In this document: positions 45,653-55,049 of the stretch, one piece after another
Layout of the letters: each line of letters opens with the position of its first letter
Position numbering within the stretch: the first letter of the stretch is position 1
Origin: Xenophilus sp. L33
Lineage (GTDB): Bacteria > Pseudomonadota > Gammaproteobacteria > Burkholderiales > Burkholderiaceae_C
Length of the DNA stretch: 64,000 bases
Direction of reading: 5' to 3'
Assembly (NCBI RefSeq): GCF_009765735.1
Contig: NZ_LMUW01000119.1
Span: forward strand, 1-64,000
Notes under the pieces: model-generated
Databases searched by the model: none
Told to the model about the DNA's origin: nothing
The model's input: the letters and a program-made list of their open reading frames with translations, nothing else
Made by a program: the position numbers and the translations under genes

Positions 45653-45656
<4 letters not shown>
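45279..45656 (-). CDS. DUF779 family protein
   Basis: A 125-residue protein with the family motif HQSGGCCDGSAPMC and FYISGPQFEYWQHTQLIIDVVPGRGGMFSLE. The paired Cys (CC) and later Cys are conserved in DUF779 and may bind metal. The start is ambiguous: a TTG at 45656 overlaps the aldehyde dehydrogenase stop as TTGA with GGGG five bases upstream, or a GTG at 45635. DUF779 genes very often lie beside acetaldehyde dehydrogenase genes, as here, suggesting a role in handling or protecting that enzyme. Confidence 0.83.
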
Positions 45657-47173
<1,517 letters not shown>

Positions 47174-47226
47174 GTGTCTCTCCGAGTGGGTGGGTTGAAC
47201 GCCGCACGTGCGGCACACGACGCGTT

Positions 47227-47242
47227 TGCAATCGCTGTACCG
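47227..47242 (-). promoter_or_regulatory. Sigma-54-type promoter of exaC
   Basis: On the minus strand CGGTACA-GCGA-TTGCA has GG and GC at the -24/-12 spacing (ten bases between). It matches the TGGCACG-N4-TTGCW consensus at the invariant positions and lies 54 bp upstream of the ATG. Confidence 0.6.
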
Positions 47243-47249
47243 ATTCTTG

Positions 47250-47264
47250 TAGGGACTATCCCTA
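47250..47264. promoter_or_regulatory. TAGGGA-CTA-TCCCTA palindrome
   Basis: A perfect 6-bp inverted repeat just upstream of the exaC sigma-54 promoter. It may bind a second regulator. A related-looking palindrome, TTAGGG-CAAA-CCCTAA, is at 11286-11301. Confidence 0.4.
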
Positions 47265-47385
47265 GGCAGCGCCGGCGGGCTCGATTCGCGAGTGCCGCGA
47301 CGTGATGTTCATTGGGGAATGACGCTTGCCAGGATCGGCAGAGACCGCGGCCGGCCACCGGGTACATTTGCCCGCCGTCGTGAAA

Positions 47386-47449
47386 TGCGACATATTCCTG
47401 CGACATATTCGCGCGAACATGTCGCAACCTGCGACGAACGGTCGCGACA
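47386..47449. promoter_or_regulatory. Upstream activating sites (TGCGACA/TGTCGCA cluster)
   Basis: Copies are TGCGACAT (47386), TGCGACAT (47399), ATGTCGCA (47419, inverted), TGCGACG (47430) and a partial TCGCGACA (47442). They lie about 145-220 bp upstream of the exaC promoter and just before the regulator gene. This is the position expected for enhancer-like sites of the divergent AcoR-type protein. Confidence 0.6.
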
Positions 47450-47466
47450 CAGCTGGAGACCTTCGC

Positions 47467-49332
47467 ATGCCGGAAGCCATCGGGATGGTCCATCGGACCG
47501 AGCAGGCCCGCGACCTCTTCTTCAACCAGGGCCTGCCGGCCGACGGCCTGGCGCCGCACATCACCCGCTCCTGGTCGCGCTCGCGCGGCGCCGGCGTGCT
47601 GCGCATGGAAGCCGCGCCGCTCGGCCAGGCGCAGATGCAGGAGCGCCGCGCCGCCGCGCGGCTGCTGCTCGAAAGCGCCCAGCCCGAGCTGGACGCGCTG
47701 GCCGAGCACGCGATCGGCCACGGCTGCGTGGTGATCGTCACCGACCCGAGCGGTGTCATCCTCGACGAGATCGGCAGCCCGGAATTCCTGCCCAAGGCGC
47801 AACGCGTGGCGCTGCTGCCGGGGGTCGACTGGTCGGAGCGCCAATGCGGCACCAACGCGATCGGCACGGTGCTGGTGGAGCGGCAGGCGCTGGCGGTGCT
47901 GGGCGGCGAGCATTTCCTGGCCGGCCATTCGGGCCTCGGCTGCGCGGCCTCGCCGATCTTCACCGGCCGCGGCGACATCGCCGGCGTGCTGGACATCTCG
48001 GGCGACGCGGTGCGCATCGACGGCCACACGCTCGGCATGGTGCGCATGGCCTCGCAGCAGATCGAGCACCGGATGCTGCTGGCCCGCGCGCGCGGCGACG
48101 TGCTGCGCTTCCACGGCAATGCTTCCTTGCTCGGCAGCGCGCGCGAAGGCCTCCTGAGCGTGATCGACGGCCATGTGGTGGCCGCCAACCGGATCGCCCT
48201 GAACCTGCTGGGACAGGGCTGGGCCGCGGTGCTCGACCAGCCGGTCGAGAACGTGATGGGCGCCGAATGGGGCGCGACCGGCCGCGACTCGCGCGGCCTG
48301 ACCCTGCCGGGCGGCCAGCAGATCGTGGTCAGCCGGCTGAAGAGCCACGTCGTCGGTCGCGGCTGGGAGCGGCCGGTGGCCGAGGCCGCACAGGCCGCCC
48401 CCGCCCGGCCGGCGCGGCCCGATCCGGTCGCCAGCGCGCTGCAGCGGGCGGTCAAGGTGCTCGACGCGGGCGTCGCGGTGCTGGTGAGCGGCGAGACCGG
48501 CGTCGGCAAGGAAGTCTTTGCCCGCCAGCTGCATGCGGCCAGCCGGCGCAGCCGCGGGCCGCTGGTGATCGTCAATTGCGCCGCCCTGCCCGAGACGCTG
48601 ATCGAGGCCGAGCTGTTCGGCTACGAGGAAGGCGCCTTCACCGGCGCCCGGCGCCAGGGCACGGTCGGCCGCATCCGCGAGGCGCACGGCGGCAGCCTGA
48701 TGCTGGACGAGATCGGCGACATGCCGCTGGCCCTGCAGACCCGCCTGCTGCGGGTGCTCGAGGACCGCACCGTGACGCCGCTCGGCAGCGGCCGTGCGCA
48801 GGCGGTGGATTTCCAGCTGATCTGCGCCACGCACCGCGACCTGTCGGTCATGGCGGCCGAGGGCAGCTTCCGCGCCGACCTGATGTACCGGCTGAACGGC
48901 TACGAGGTGCGGCTGCCGCCGCTGCGGCTGCGGCCCGACCGCGACGCGCTGATCCAGCGGCTCTTCCTCGACCTCGGCGGCGCCGGCAAGCACCTCCGGC
49001 TGGGTGCCGACGCCTTCGACCGCCTGTGCCGCCATGCCTGGCCCGGCAACGTGCGGGAACTGGTCGGCGTGCTGCGCACGACGATCGCGCTGGCCGAGCC
49101 CGGAAGCGTCGTCGACCTGGCGGCGCTGCCGCTGGGGTCGGCGACGGCGGACGAAGCGGCCGTCGAGCCGGAAAAAACCGAGGCGGCCACCCCGTCCGCG
49201 CTGGCCGAACTGACGCAGCAGGCGATCGAGGACGCGCTGGCCGCGGCCGGCGGGCAGGTCGCCCTGGCGGCGCGGCGGCTCGGGGTGCATCGCAGCACGG
49301 TCTACCGACACGTGCGGCGGCGCGCCGGCTGA
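47467..49332 (+). CDS. acoR: Sigma-54-dependent enhancer-binding regulator, AcoR-like
   Basis: A 621-residue activator. The N-terminal GAF-like sensor (about 60-220; QCGTNAIGTVLVERQALAVLGGEHF) is typical of AcoR. The AAA+ domain (about 320-550) has Walker A SGETGVGKE, the sigma-54-contact GYEEGAFTGARR, and Walker B GGSLMLDEIGD. The C-terminal Fis-type helix-turn-helix is QVALAARRLGVHRSTVYRH. GGAGA precedes the ATG at 47467; an earlier ATG near 47419 would lie inside the activating sites. It is divergent from exaC-DUF779, its probable target. A PAS domain may lie near 225-290. Confidence 0.9.
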   Translation: MPEAIGMVHRTEQARDLFFNQGLPADGLAPHITRSWSRSRGAGVLRMEAAPLGQAQMQERRAAARLLLESAQPELDALAEHAIGHGCVVIVTDPSGVILDEIGSPEFLPKAQRVALLPGVDWSERQCGTNAIGTVLVERQALAVLGGEHFLAGHSGLGCAASPIFTGRGDIAGVLDISGDAVRIDGHTLGMVRMASQQIEHRMLLARARGDVLRFHGNASLLGSAREGLLSVIDGHVVAANRIALNLLGQGWAAVLDQPVENVMGAEWGATGRDSRGLTLPGGQQIVVSRLKSHVVGRGWERPVAEAAQAAPARPARPDPVASALQRAVKVLDAGVAVLVSGETGVGKEVFARQLHAASRRSRGPLVIVNCAALPETLIEAELFGYEEGAFTGARRQGTVGRIREAHGGSLMLDEIGDMPLALQTRLLRVLEDRTVTPLGSGRAQAVDFQLICATHRDLSVMAAEGSFRADLMYRLNGYEVRLPPLRLRPDRDALIQRLFLDLGGAGKHLRLGADAFDRLCRHAWPGNVRELVGVLRTTIALAEPGSVVDLAALPLGSATADEAAVEPEKTEAATPSALAELTQQAIEDALAAAGGQVALAARRLGVHRSTVYRHVRRRAG

Positions 49333-49392
49333 GCGGCGCGGCTCGCCGGGCCATCGATTGCAGGCCGACATGGCAGGCGTAGAGTCGGCCCG

Positions 49393-50070
49393 ATGCAGCA
49401 GATCACGATCGCCCTCCCCGACGGGTCGAGCGTCTCCGGCCTGGTCGACGCACCGCCCGATCCCGTCGCCTGCTATGTGCTGGCGCACGGCGCCGGCGCG
49501 GGCATGACGCATGCCTTCATGGCGGCGGTGGCGAGCGGGCTGGCGGCCCGCGGCATCGCCACCCTGCGCTATCAGTTCCCGTCGATGGAGGCCGGGCGGA
49601 AGCGCACGGACCCGCCGGCGGTCGCGCATGCCACGGTGCGCGCCGCGGTCGCGCAGGCGGCCTCGCTCTTCGGCGCGCTCCGGCTCTATGCCGGCGGCAA
49701 GTCCTTCGGCGGCCGCATGACCTCGCAGGCCCAGGCGCTGCAGCCGCTGCTGCGGGTCGAGGGCCTGGTCTTCCTCGGGTTTCCGCTGCATCCGGCCGAT
49801 CAGCCTTCGGTCACGCGGGCCGAACACCTGGCGCAGATCCGGGTGCCGATGCTCTTCGTGCAAGGCAGCAACGACAAGCTGGCCGCACTCGACCTGCTGC
49901 AGCCCGTGGTGCAGGGCCTGGGGCCGCTCGCCACCCTGGAGGTGGTCGCGGACGCCGATCATTCCTTCCACGTGCCCAAGCGCTCGGGCCGCAGCGACGC
50001 CGAGGTGCTCGAGACGCTGCTCGACGGCGTCGCACGCTGGATGACCGCTGGCCACGCCAGCCGCGCCTGA
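49393..50070 (+). CDS. Alpha/beta hydrolase, KANL3/Tex30-like family
   Basis: A 225-residue hydrolase. VLAHGAGAGMTHAF is the oxyanion region, the nucleophile elbow is GGKSFGGRM, a late Asp is in VQGSNDKLAAL and the His in DADHSFHVP. This matches the bacterial relatives of the KANL3/Tex30 family (dienelactone hydrolase clan). Substrate unknown. The gene starts 60 bp after the AcoR-like gene on the same strand. No signal peptide. Confidence 0.82.
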   Translation: MQQITIALPDGSSVSGLVDAPPDPVACYVLAHGAGAGMTHAFMAAVASGLAARGIATLRYQFPSMEAGRKRTDPPAVAHATVRAAVAQAASLFGALRLYAGGKSFGGRMTSQAQALQPLLRVEGLVFLGFPLHPADQPSVTRAEHLAQIRVPMLFVQGSNDKLAALDLLQPVVQGLGPLATLEVVADADHSFHVPKRSGRSDAEVLETLLDGVARWMTAGHASRA

Positions 50071-50104
50071 CCGCGCCCGAACCCTTGACCCGAGGAAGCC
50101 CGCG

Positions 50105-51145
50105 ATGACCGACACGAACGACGCCGCCGCAAGCCCGGCCACGATCCTGCAACAGGCGCTCGACTGGCAGGCCGGCGGCGCCGCGGTCGCGCTGGCCACC
50201 GTCGTCAGCGCCTGGGCGACCGCACCACGGCGTGCCGGCGCCCAGATGGCGGTCGACCGCGAAGGCACCCGCTGCGGCTCCCTCTTCGGCCCGGCGGTGG
50301 ATGCCCGCATCGCCGAGGCCGCGCTGCAAACGCTCGACAGCCGCGCCGACCGGCTGCTCAGCGTGCCCGTGGACGACGCGACCGCGCTCTCGGCCGGGCT
50401 GGCCTGCGGCGGCACGATGGAAGTCCGGCTGGAGGCGATCCACGACGGCGCCGGCGGCCAGGTCGCGGTGCTGCGCGACGCCTTGCAGGCGGTGCGCGAG
50501 CGGCGCAGCGTGGTGCTCTGCACCCGGTTGGCGGACGGTCGCCGCAGCCTCTGGAGCGCCACTGCGCCGGGCGAAGGCCCCTGGTCGGCGACCGCCCGCC
50601 AGAAGGCCCGCGCCGACGAGACCGGCATCGCATCGGTCGAGGCCGAGGAAGTGCTGTTCCAGGTCTTCAATGCGCCGCTGCGCATGTTCGTGGTCGGCGC
50701 AGTGACCACCGCCCGCGCCCTGCTCGATGCGGCGCGGCTCATCGGCTTCGAATTGACCATCATCGATCCGCGTCCCGAACGGGTGGAGGCGCTGGACTGG
50801 CCGGGCGCGAAGCTGATGGTCGGCGAAGCCGGGCCGGCCCTGCGCGAAGTGCGGCTGGACGACCGCTCGGCGGTGGTGCTGCTCTCGCACTCGCCGTCGA
50901 TCGACGATCCGGCGGTGGTCGAGGCGATCGGCAGCCCGGCCTTCTACATCGGCGCGCTCGGCAGTCGCCGCACCCATGCCGCGCGGCTCGAGCGGCTGCA
51001 GCAGGCCGGGTTCTCACCGGCGCAGACGGCGCGCATCCATGGGCCGGCCGGCCTCTCGATCGGCGCGCTGGGCGCGGCGGAAATCGCGGCCTCGATCGTG
51101 GCGGAGGTCATTTCGGTGCTGCGGCGGGGCGAGCCGGCGGCCTGA
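50105..51145 (+). CDS. xdhC: XdhC/CoxI family molybdenum-enzyme maturation protein
   Basis: A 346-residue protein. The N-terminal XdhC/CoxI domain includes GGAAVALATVVSAWATAPRRAGAQMAV and LACGGTMEVRLE; the C-terminal Rossmann domain has MFVVGAVTTARALLDAARLIGF, VDPRPER-like DPRPERVEAL and YIGALGSRRTHAARLERL. These proteins sulfurate and insert the molybdenum cofactor in xanthine dehydrogenase-type enzymes. No such enzyme is encoded in the window, so its client must be elsewhere. CGAGGAAG precedes the ATG. Confidence 0.9.
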   Translation: MTDTNDAAASPATILQQALDWQAGGAAVALATVVSAWATAPRRAGAQMAVDREGTRCGSLFGPAVDARIAEAALQTLDSRADRLLSVPVDDATALSAGLACGGTMEVRLEAIHDGAGGQVAVLRDALQAVRERRSVVLCTRLADGRRSLWSATAPGEGPWSATARQKARADETGIASVEAEEVLFQVFNAPLRMFVVGAVTTARALLDAARLIGFELTIIDPRPERVEALDWPGAKLMVGEAGPALREVRLDDRSAVVLLSHSPSIDDPAVVEAIGSPAFYIGALGSRRTHAARLERLQQAGFSPAQTARIHGPAGLSIGALGAAEIAASIVAEVISVLRRGEPAA

Positions 51146-51160
51146 CGTCGCCGCCGCGGC

Positions 51161-51538
51161 TCAGTCGCCGGCCGCGCCAGGATGCTCCTGTGCGAAGCGA
51201 CGCTCGGCGCCCACCAGGTGCTCGACCAGGATGTGCGAGATCAGGTTGACGCCGATGCCGCCGAACATCAGCGGGAAAAGATAGAGCGCGATCGACACCT
51301 CGGAATCGAAGACCGCGTCGTCCAGCATCGACGGCGTGGCGTGCACCGCCGACTGCAGGTGCTGCAGGAACCAGAGGCCGAAGCCGGCGATGACCACCAG
51401 CGTGAAACCCAGGCTCAGCACCACGCTGCGGGACACCGAGCGCTTGGTCATCAGGGCCCCGTAGATCGCGAACGGCAGCACCAGCGAGACCGCGGTCATC
51501 ACCCAGAAGTCGAGTTCGGCGAAGACCGTGTCTTTCAT
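51161..51538 (-). CDS. Hypothetical membrane protein, 125 aa
   Basis: A 125-residue protein with three hydrophobic helices (WVMTAVSLVLPFAIYGALM, SVVLSLGFTLVVIAGFGLWFL, IALYLFPLMFGGIGVNLISHILV). The polar segment between helices 2 and 3 (QHLQSAVHATPSMLDDAVFDSEV) is probably periplasmic. AACGGAGT precedes the ATG. No family is recognised. It lies downstream of the replication initiator on the same strand. Confidence 0.7.
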   Translation of the reverse strand: MKDTVFAELDFWVMTAVSLVLPFAIYGALMTKRSVSRSVVLSLGFTLVVIAGFGLWFLQHLQSAVHATPSMLDDAVFDSEVSIALYLFPLMFGGIGVNLISHILVEHLVGAERRFAQEHPGAAGD

Positions 51539-51612
51539 GGTGTGACTCCGTTTCGGTGCTTGAAGTTGGTGGTTACTCTCGTGAAACCTTCGACGACTCC
51601 TGCACGCTGGTG

Positions 51613-53025
51613 TCAGACGCCGACGACACCGCGCTGCAGGGCGAAGTCGAGCAGCACGCGGTCGGTGGGCTCTTCCGGCCAGGTGTCCTGAGCCAGCCAC
51701 TTGAAGAAGGTGGTGGCGGCGATGCGGCTTTCGGGTCCGTCGCGACGCCAGGCGCGGGCGATCGGCGCGGCCACCTGCTCCAGGCGCTCGGCCTCGAAGC
51801 GGGTGCGGACCTCGTCCTGCATCGGCGTCAGCATTTCGGCGAAGACGGCGCGGGCCTGGCCCATGCGGTCGTTTTCCCAGAGCTCGCGAATGCGGCGCAG
51901 GCGGTCGGCCTCGGAGAGCTCGGCGCCGGGCAAGGCCAGCGACTTGCCGGTCGCGGGCGGCTTGGCCGCCGCGCTGGTGGGGTCGAGCGGCGAGCTGTTC
52001 GGTGCGTGGCTCGACCCGTTGGCAGTGATCCCGGCGTAGCCCTTCTTCAGCGCGTCCTTGAAATACGCGGCCGGCGACTTGAGCGCCGGCATCGTCTCGT
52101 TGCGCAGGCGCTGGTCGACATGGTCGAGCGTGGCGCGCAACTGACCTTCGTCGGTGGTGGCGTAGAGCTCCTGGGCCTCGTCCTGCTTGAGGCCGAGCGC
52201 GATCAGGCGACCGACCAGCGCCAGGTCGAAGACGTTGCGGTTGGCGGCGTCGATGTCGCCCAGGCGCTGCTGGGCCTTGGGCACCACGCGGAACTGGATC
52301 TCCTCGATCTTGCGACCGCGCTTGTGCTCGATCAGCTCGAGCGAGAAGTCCTCGCACAGGGCGTCGATCTCGGCCAGGGCCTTGGTGATCACGTCGCGCT
52401 TGAGGAAGCGGTAGTCGACTTCCTTGATGTCGCTGCGGCCGGTCAGCACCGCGGCCCACCAGATCACGTCTTCGCGCATCGACAGCCGGCCGGGCGAGGT
52501 CAGGTAGCGCGCGCCGATCTCGTAGAGCACCGCGGCGGAGTAGCTGCGCATCTGGCTGCTCATCTCGAGCAGGACCCGGGTGTACTGATGCGGCTTGACC
52601 AGCCGCTCCTTGATTTCGTCCGGGTAGCGCCAGGTCACCATGCAGGGCCGGCCGCGACCCTGTTCCTCGATCGTCACGGTGCCCAGCAATTGCGAGGACA
52701 CCCATCGCTTGAGCGAGCTGCTGCTGGTCGACCACTCGATGGTTGTGGCCTGCATGTCACGCAGATGCGACTTCAGCAGCTCGGTGTTGTTGGAGTTGAA
52801 GCGCGAGTCGCCGATAAGCTCGCTCAGCGCCAGCCGGTAGACAGGTTCGTCGACGCCCTGGCGCTGCGAGTGGTAGAGCAGCGCGTTGTAGATGCGGCGC
52901 GACAGCAAGGTGAGCCGCCCGCGCTTCGGCCGGATGGCGATGGCCTCGTTGGCCTTGGCAACGCTCTGCTCTTCCGCGGTGGGCGGCTGCCGTGGCGCCT
53001 GCCTGGCGCTTTCTTCGTCAGCCAT
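51613..53025 (-). CDS. Replication initiator, Rep_3 (RepB-like) family
   Basis: A 470-residue initiator protein. Two winged-helix domains are visible: WH1 about 35-175 (LLSRRIYNALLYHSQRQ, LRDMQATTIEWS, SYSAAVLYEIGARYL) and WH2 about 180-300 (WAAVLTGRSDIKEVDYRFLKRDVITKAL, IEHKRGRKIEEIQF). A C-terminal ~170-residue extension is of unknown role. Such proteins bind iterons at the origin and start replication of plasmids and chromids. The iterons lie upstream of this gene, and parAB is divergent on the other side. No clear Shine-Dalgarno is seen before the ATG. I do not give a symbol because family names vary. Confidence 0.87.
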   Translation of the reverse strand: MADEESARQAPRQPPTAEEQSVAKANEAIAIRPKRGRLTLLSRRIYNALLYHSQRQGVDEPVYRLALSELIGDSRFNSNNTELLKSHLRDMQATTIEWSTSSSSLKRWVSSQLLGTVTIEEQGRGRPCMVTWRYPDEIKERLVKPHQYTRVLLEMSSQMRSYSAAVLYEIGARYLTSPGRLSMREDVIWWAAVLTGRSDIKEVDYRFLKRDVITKALAEIDALCEDFSLELIEHKRGRKIEEIQFRVVPKAQQRLGDIDAANRNVFDLALVGRLIALGLKQDEAQELYATTDEGQLRATLDHVDQRLRNETMPALKSPAAYFKDALKKGYAGITANGSSHAPNSSPLDPTSAAAKPPATGKSLALPGAELSEADRLRRIRELWENDRMGQARAVFAEMLTPMQDEVRTRFEAERLEQVAAPIARAWRRDGPESRIAATTFFKWLAQDTWPEEPTDRVLLDFALQRGVVGV

Positions 53026-53045
53026 GGAATCGAGAGAGATGCATC

Positions 53046-53095
53046 GGGTTCACATCATGCCTTTGCATTGTGATCGGGTCAATTCACATGAACCC
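53046..53095 (-). promoter_or_regulatory. Promoter and candidate operator of the initiator gene
   Basis: On the minus strand TTGACC (plus 53077-53082) and CATGAT (plus 53054-53059) are separated by 17 bp. They are enclosed by the inverted arms GGGTTCA (53046-53052) and TGAACCC (53089-53095), with a TTCACAT repeated in direct orientation inside. This fits an autoregulated initiator gene. Confidence 0.5.
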
Positions 53096-53130
53096 ACGGA
53101 TTGCGTTCTTGTCTCTTTGCATAAGAACAC

Positions 53131-53313
53131 TTAGGGAATTGAGAGTTTGACGGTCGATTTTTCTCTTTGGTGACAACGGCTTGCCTGATTCGCTGTGAGT
53201 GCGGTTGGGGTTGAATGTGAGAACGGATGGGATTTGGAGTGAGCCTTGTTGGGCTTCTTGAGGCTTCGATGTGAGCTTCGCTGGGCTTCAATGTGAGTGG
53301 ATTTGGGCATCTG
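53131..53313. other. Candidate origin: iteron array and AT-rich stretch
   Basis: Five direct repeats of about 22 bp start at 53194, 53216, 53238, 53270 and 53292, with consensus TGTGAG-N4-G-N-TGGG-N-TT. Three are spaced exactly 22 bp, then a 32-bp step, then 22 bp. A degenerate copy may start near 53169. An AT-rich stretch (53131-53168) with T-runs precedes them and could be the unwinding region. I see no perfect DnaA box. The whole region 53026-53573 has no supported gene. Confidence 0.75.
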
Positions 53314-53514
53314 GCTGCCGCAGCAGGCCTGCAGTCGGCGTGTGCGGTCCGTCGAAGGGCCTTCATGCCGCCGGGATTGCCGCGCCAGGCATTTTGGAGT
53401 GCCTTTCGGGGCGGAAGCCGGGGCGCTGGCGCCCGGCAGCCAGAGCAAACGAGCGGTGTTTCCCAATCCACCTCACAATACGCAGGCCGCATATGGCGTG
53501 TGGGTTGGCAAAAC

Positions 53515-53560
53515 TTGTTCATTCGACGGATTCTCGTAGAATCGGCGAATTCTGTCGAAT
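53515..53560 (+). promoter_or_regulatory. parAB promoter with nested inverted repeats
   Basis: TTGTTC (53515-53520) and TAGAAT (53537-53542) with a 16-bp spacer form a sigma-70-like promoter. GATTCT-CGT-AGAATC (53529-53543) is a perfect palindrome over the -10. A wider pair, ATTCGAC (53521-53527) and GTCGAAT (53554-53560), encloses it. ParA proteins with an N-terminal helix-turn-helix usually repress their own operon at such sites. Confidence 0.6.
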
Positions 53561-53573
53561 AAGGTGTCCCCAT

Positions 53574-54809
53574 ATGTCAGTTCTCGTTCCGCCGGTCGGT
53601 GGAAACCAGGTTTCCACCGACCTCCAGATACCGCCCCGCCAGACCATCGACATGCAGAAGATCGCCGCACTGGCGACCCGCGCCGGTTCCATGGTCGAGC
53701 AGATTCGCGGCATGCTGTTGGCGCCCGAAGCCCGCAAGATTCCTCCTACCTATTCGACCGCGCAGCTTGCCGCGCTTTGCGGCGTCGACAAGGCGCATGT
53801 CGCCTACCGCATCACCAAGGACGACCTGCCTGCGGGACGGTTGACGCCCTCCGGCGGCAAGCGGACATTCGGCCTCGATGAACTGCGACTCTGGACCCGG
53901 ACCTACCGCGGCGAGAAGATGCGGCCCACCGGCCGCAAGGCGGTGACCATCGCGGTCGGCAACTTCAAGGGCGGCGTGGCCAAGACGACAACCGCCATGG
54001 TGCTGGCGCAGGGCCTGAGCCTGCGCGGCCACCGGGTCCTGGCGATCGACACCGACCCGCAAGGTTCGTTGACCACGCTGCACGGCCTTCTCCCCGAGGC
54101 CGAGGTGACCGAGGACATGACCATCGGCCCTTTGTGCGACGGCACCGAGAACGACATCCGCTACGCGATCCGTTCGACCTACTGGGATGGCATCGACCTG
54201 GTCGCCGCCGCGCCCTTCTTGTTCTCCGCGGAGTTCGCATTGCCGGCGCGGCAGATGCAGCAACCGGGCGCCAAGTTCTGGGACGTGCTCAACGAAGGCC
54301 TGGAAAGCGTGCGGGACCTCTACGACGTGATCGTGATCGACACGCCGCCGTCGCTGTCCTATGTGACGATCAACGCGCTGTGGGCCGCCAACGGCATCGT
54401 GGTGCCGGTGCCGCCGTCGGGCCTGGACTTCGCTTCGTCGGCGCAGTTCTGGTCGCTGCTGGCAGACCTCGGCGGCAACCTGGACGGTCAGAGCAAGGAC
54501 CGCGAGGGCAAGGCCTTCGACTTCCTGCACGTGTTGCTGAGCCGTGTGGATGCGGCCGATCCGGCGATGCCGGCGGTGCGGCAGTGGATCCAGGCGACCT
54601 ACGGCGAATACACCCTGCCTGTGGAGATTCCGAAGACCAGCGTGACGAGCAACAAGGCCGCGGAGTTCGCCACGGTCTACGACGTCCAGAAGTACGAAGG
54701 CGCCGCCAAGACCTACAAGCGGGCGATCGATGCCTATGACAGCTTCGTCGAACTGGTGGAGCAGTCGATGGTCGGCGCCTGGGCTGCCCAGGGCAAGGCC
54801 GCGAAGTGA
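53574..54809 (+). CDS. parA: ParA-type partition ATPase with N-terminal DNA-binding region
   Basis: A 411-residue type Ia ParA. A helix-turn-helix region of MerR-like pattern lies at about 59-112 (YSTAQLAALCGVDKAHVAYRI, GKRTFGLDELRLW). The deviant Walker A is FKGGVAKTTTA (K132 and K137), followed by AIDTDPQGS and Walker B DVIVIDTPPS. It moves the replicon along the nucleoid together with ParB. The ATG at 53574 has AAGG seven bases upstream; the open frame extends earlier but into the promoter. The 29-bp palindrome (candidate parS) lies inside codons 7-17, so its sequence is under DNA-level constraint. Confidence 0.93.
   Translation: MSVLVPPVGGNQVSTDLQIPPRQTIDMQKIAALATRAGSMVEQIRGMLLAPEARKIPPTYSTAQLAALCGVDKAHVAYRITKDDLPAGRLTPSGGKRTFGLDELRLWTRTYRGEKMRPTGRKAVTIAVGNFKGGVAKTTTAMVLAQGLSLRGHRVLAIDTDPQGSLTTLHGLLPEAEVTEDMTIGPLCDGTENDIRYAIRSTYWDGIDLVAAAPFLFSAEFALPARQMQQPGAKFWDVLNEGLESVRDLYDVIVIDTPPSLSYVTINALWAANGIVVPVPPSGLDFASSAQFWSLLADLGGNLDGQSKDREGKAFDFLHVLLSRVDAADPAMPAVRQWIQATYGEYTLPVEIPKTSVTSNKAAEFATVYDVQKYEGAAKTYKRAIDAYDSFVELVEQSMVGAWAAQGKAAK
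53594..53622. repeat. parS-like palindrome, copy 1 (inside parA)
   Basis: The core GTGGAAACC-A-GGTTTCCAC (53599-53617) extends to a 29-bp perfect inverted repeat, GGTCG and CGACC added outside. It is the longest of four copies. In parA it is read as G-G-N-Q-V-S-T-D. Confidence 0.85.
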
Positions 54810-54841
54810 GCGGCGCATCGACGACCGGCGAGGCTGCGGCG

Positions 54842-54862
54842 GGTGGAAACCGGGTTTCCACC
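54842..54862. repeat. parS-like palindrome, copy 2 (parA-parB gap)
   Basis: GTGGAAACC-G-GGTTTCCAC with one more pair on each side (21 bp). It lies 32 bp after the parA stop, in the spacer before parB. Confidence 0.85.
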
Positions 54863-54896
54863 GGCGCGCGCGGGCCGCTACATACATATGTCTCGG

Positions 54897-54915
54897 GTGG
54901 AAACCAGGTTTCCAC
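54897..54915. repeat. parS-like palindrome, copy 3 (parA-parB gap)
   Basis: GTGGAAACC-A-GGTTTCCAC, 54 bp after copy 2 (start to start) in the same spacer. Confidence 0.85.
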
Positions 54916-55049
54916 GACGGGCCCGGCCCTCTGCGCTGCTCGCCGAACCCGCACCCACGCATCGATCAAGGCCGCATCCGAAGGCCCGACCCCGACCGCG
55001 GCTCAGACCCGAGCCACACAGATTCGATCAGAACAAGAGGAGACCGATC

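Noticed and set aside
53271..53573. In-frame extension of parA upstream to 53271
   Set aside because: It runs through the iterons, promoter and palindromic operator; the ATG at 53574 has a ribosome-binding site and fits the family.
54843..55049. In-frame extension of parB upstream to 54843
   Set aside because: It covers two parS-like sites, is non-conserved Arg/Pro-rich sequence, and the ATG at 55050 has AGAGGAG.
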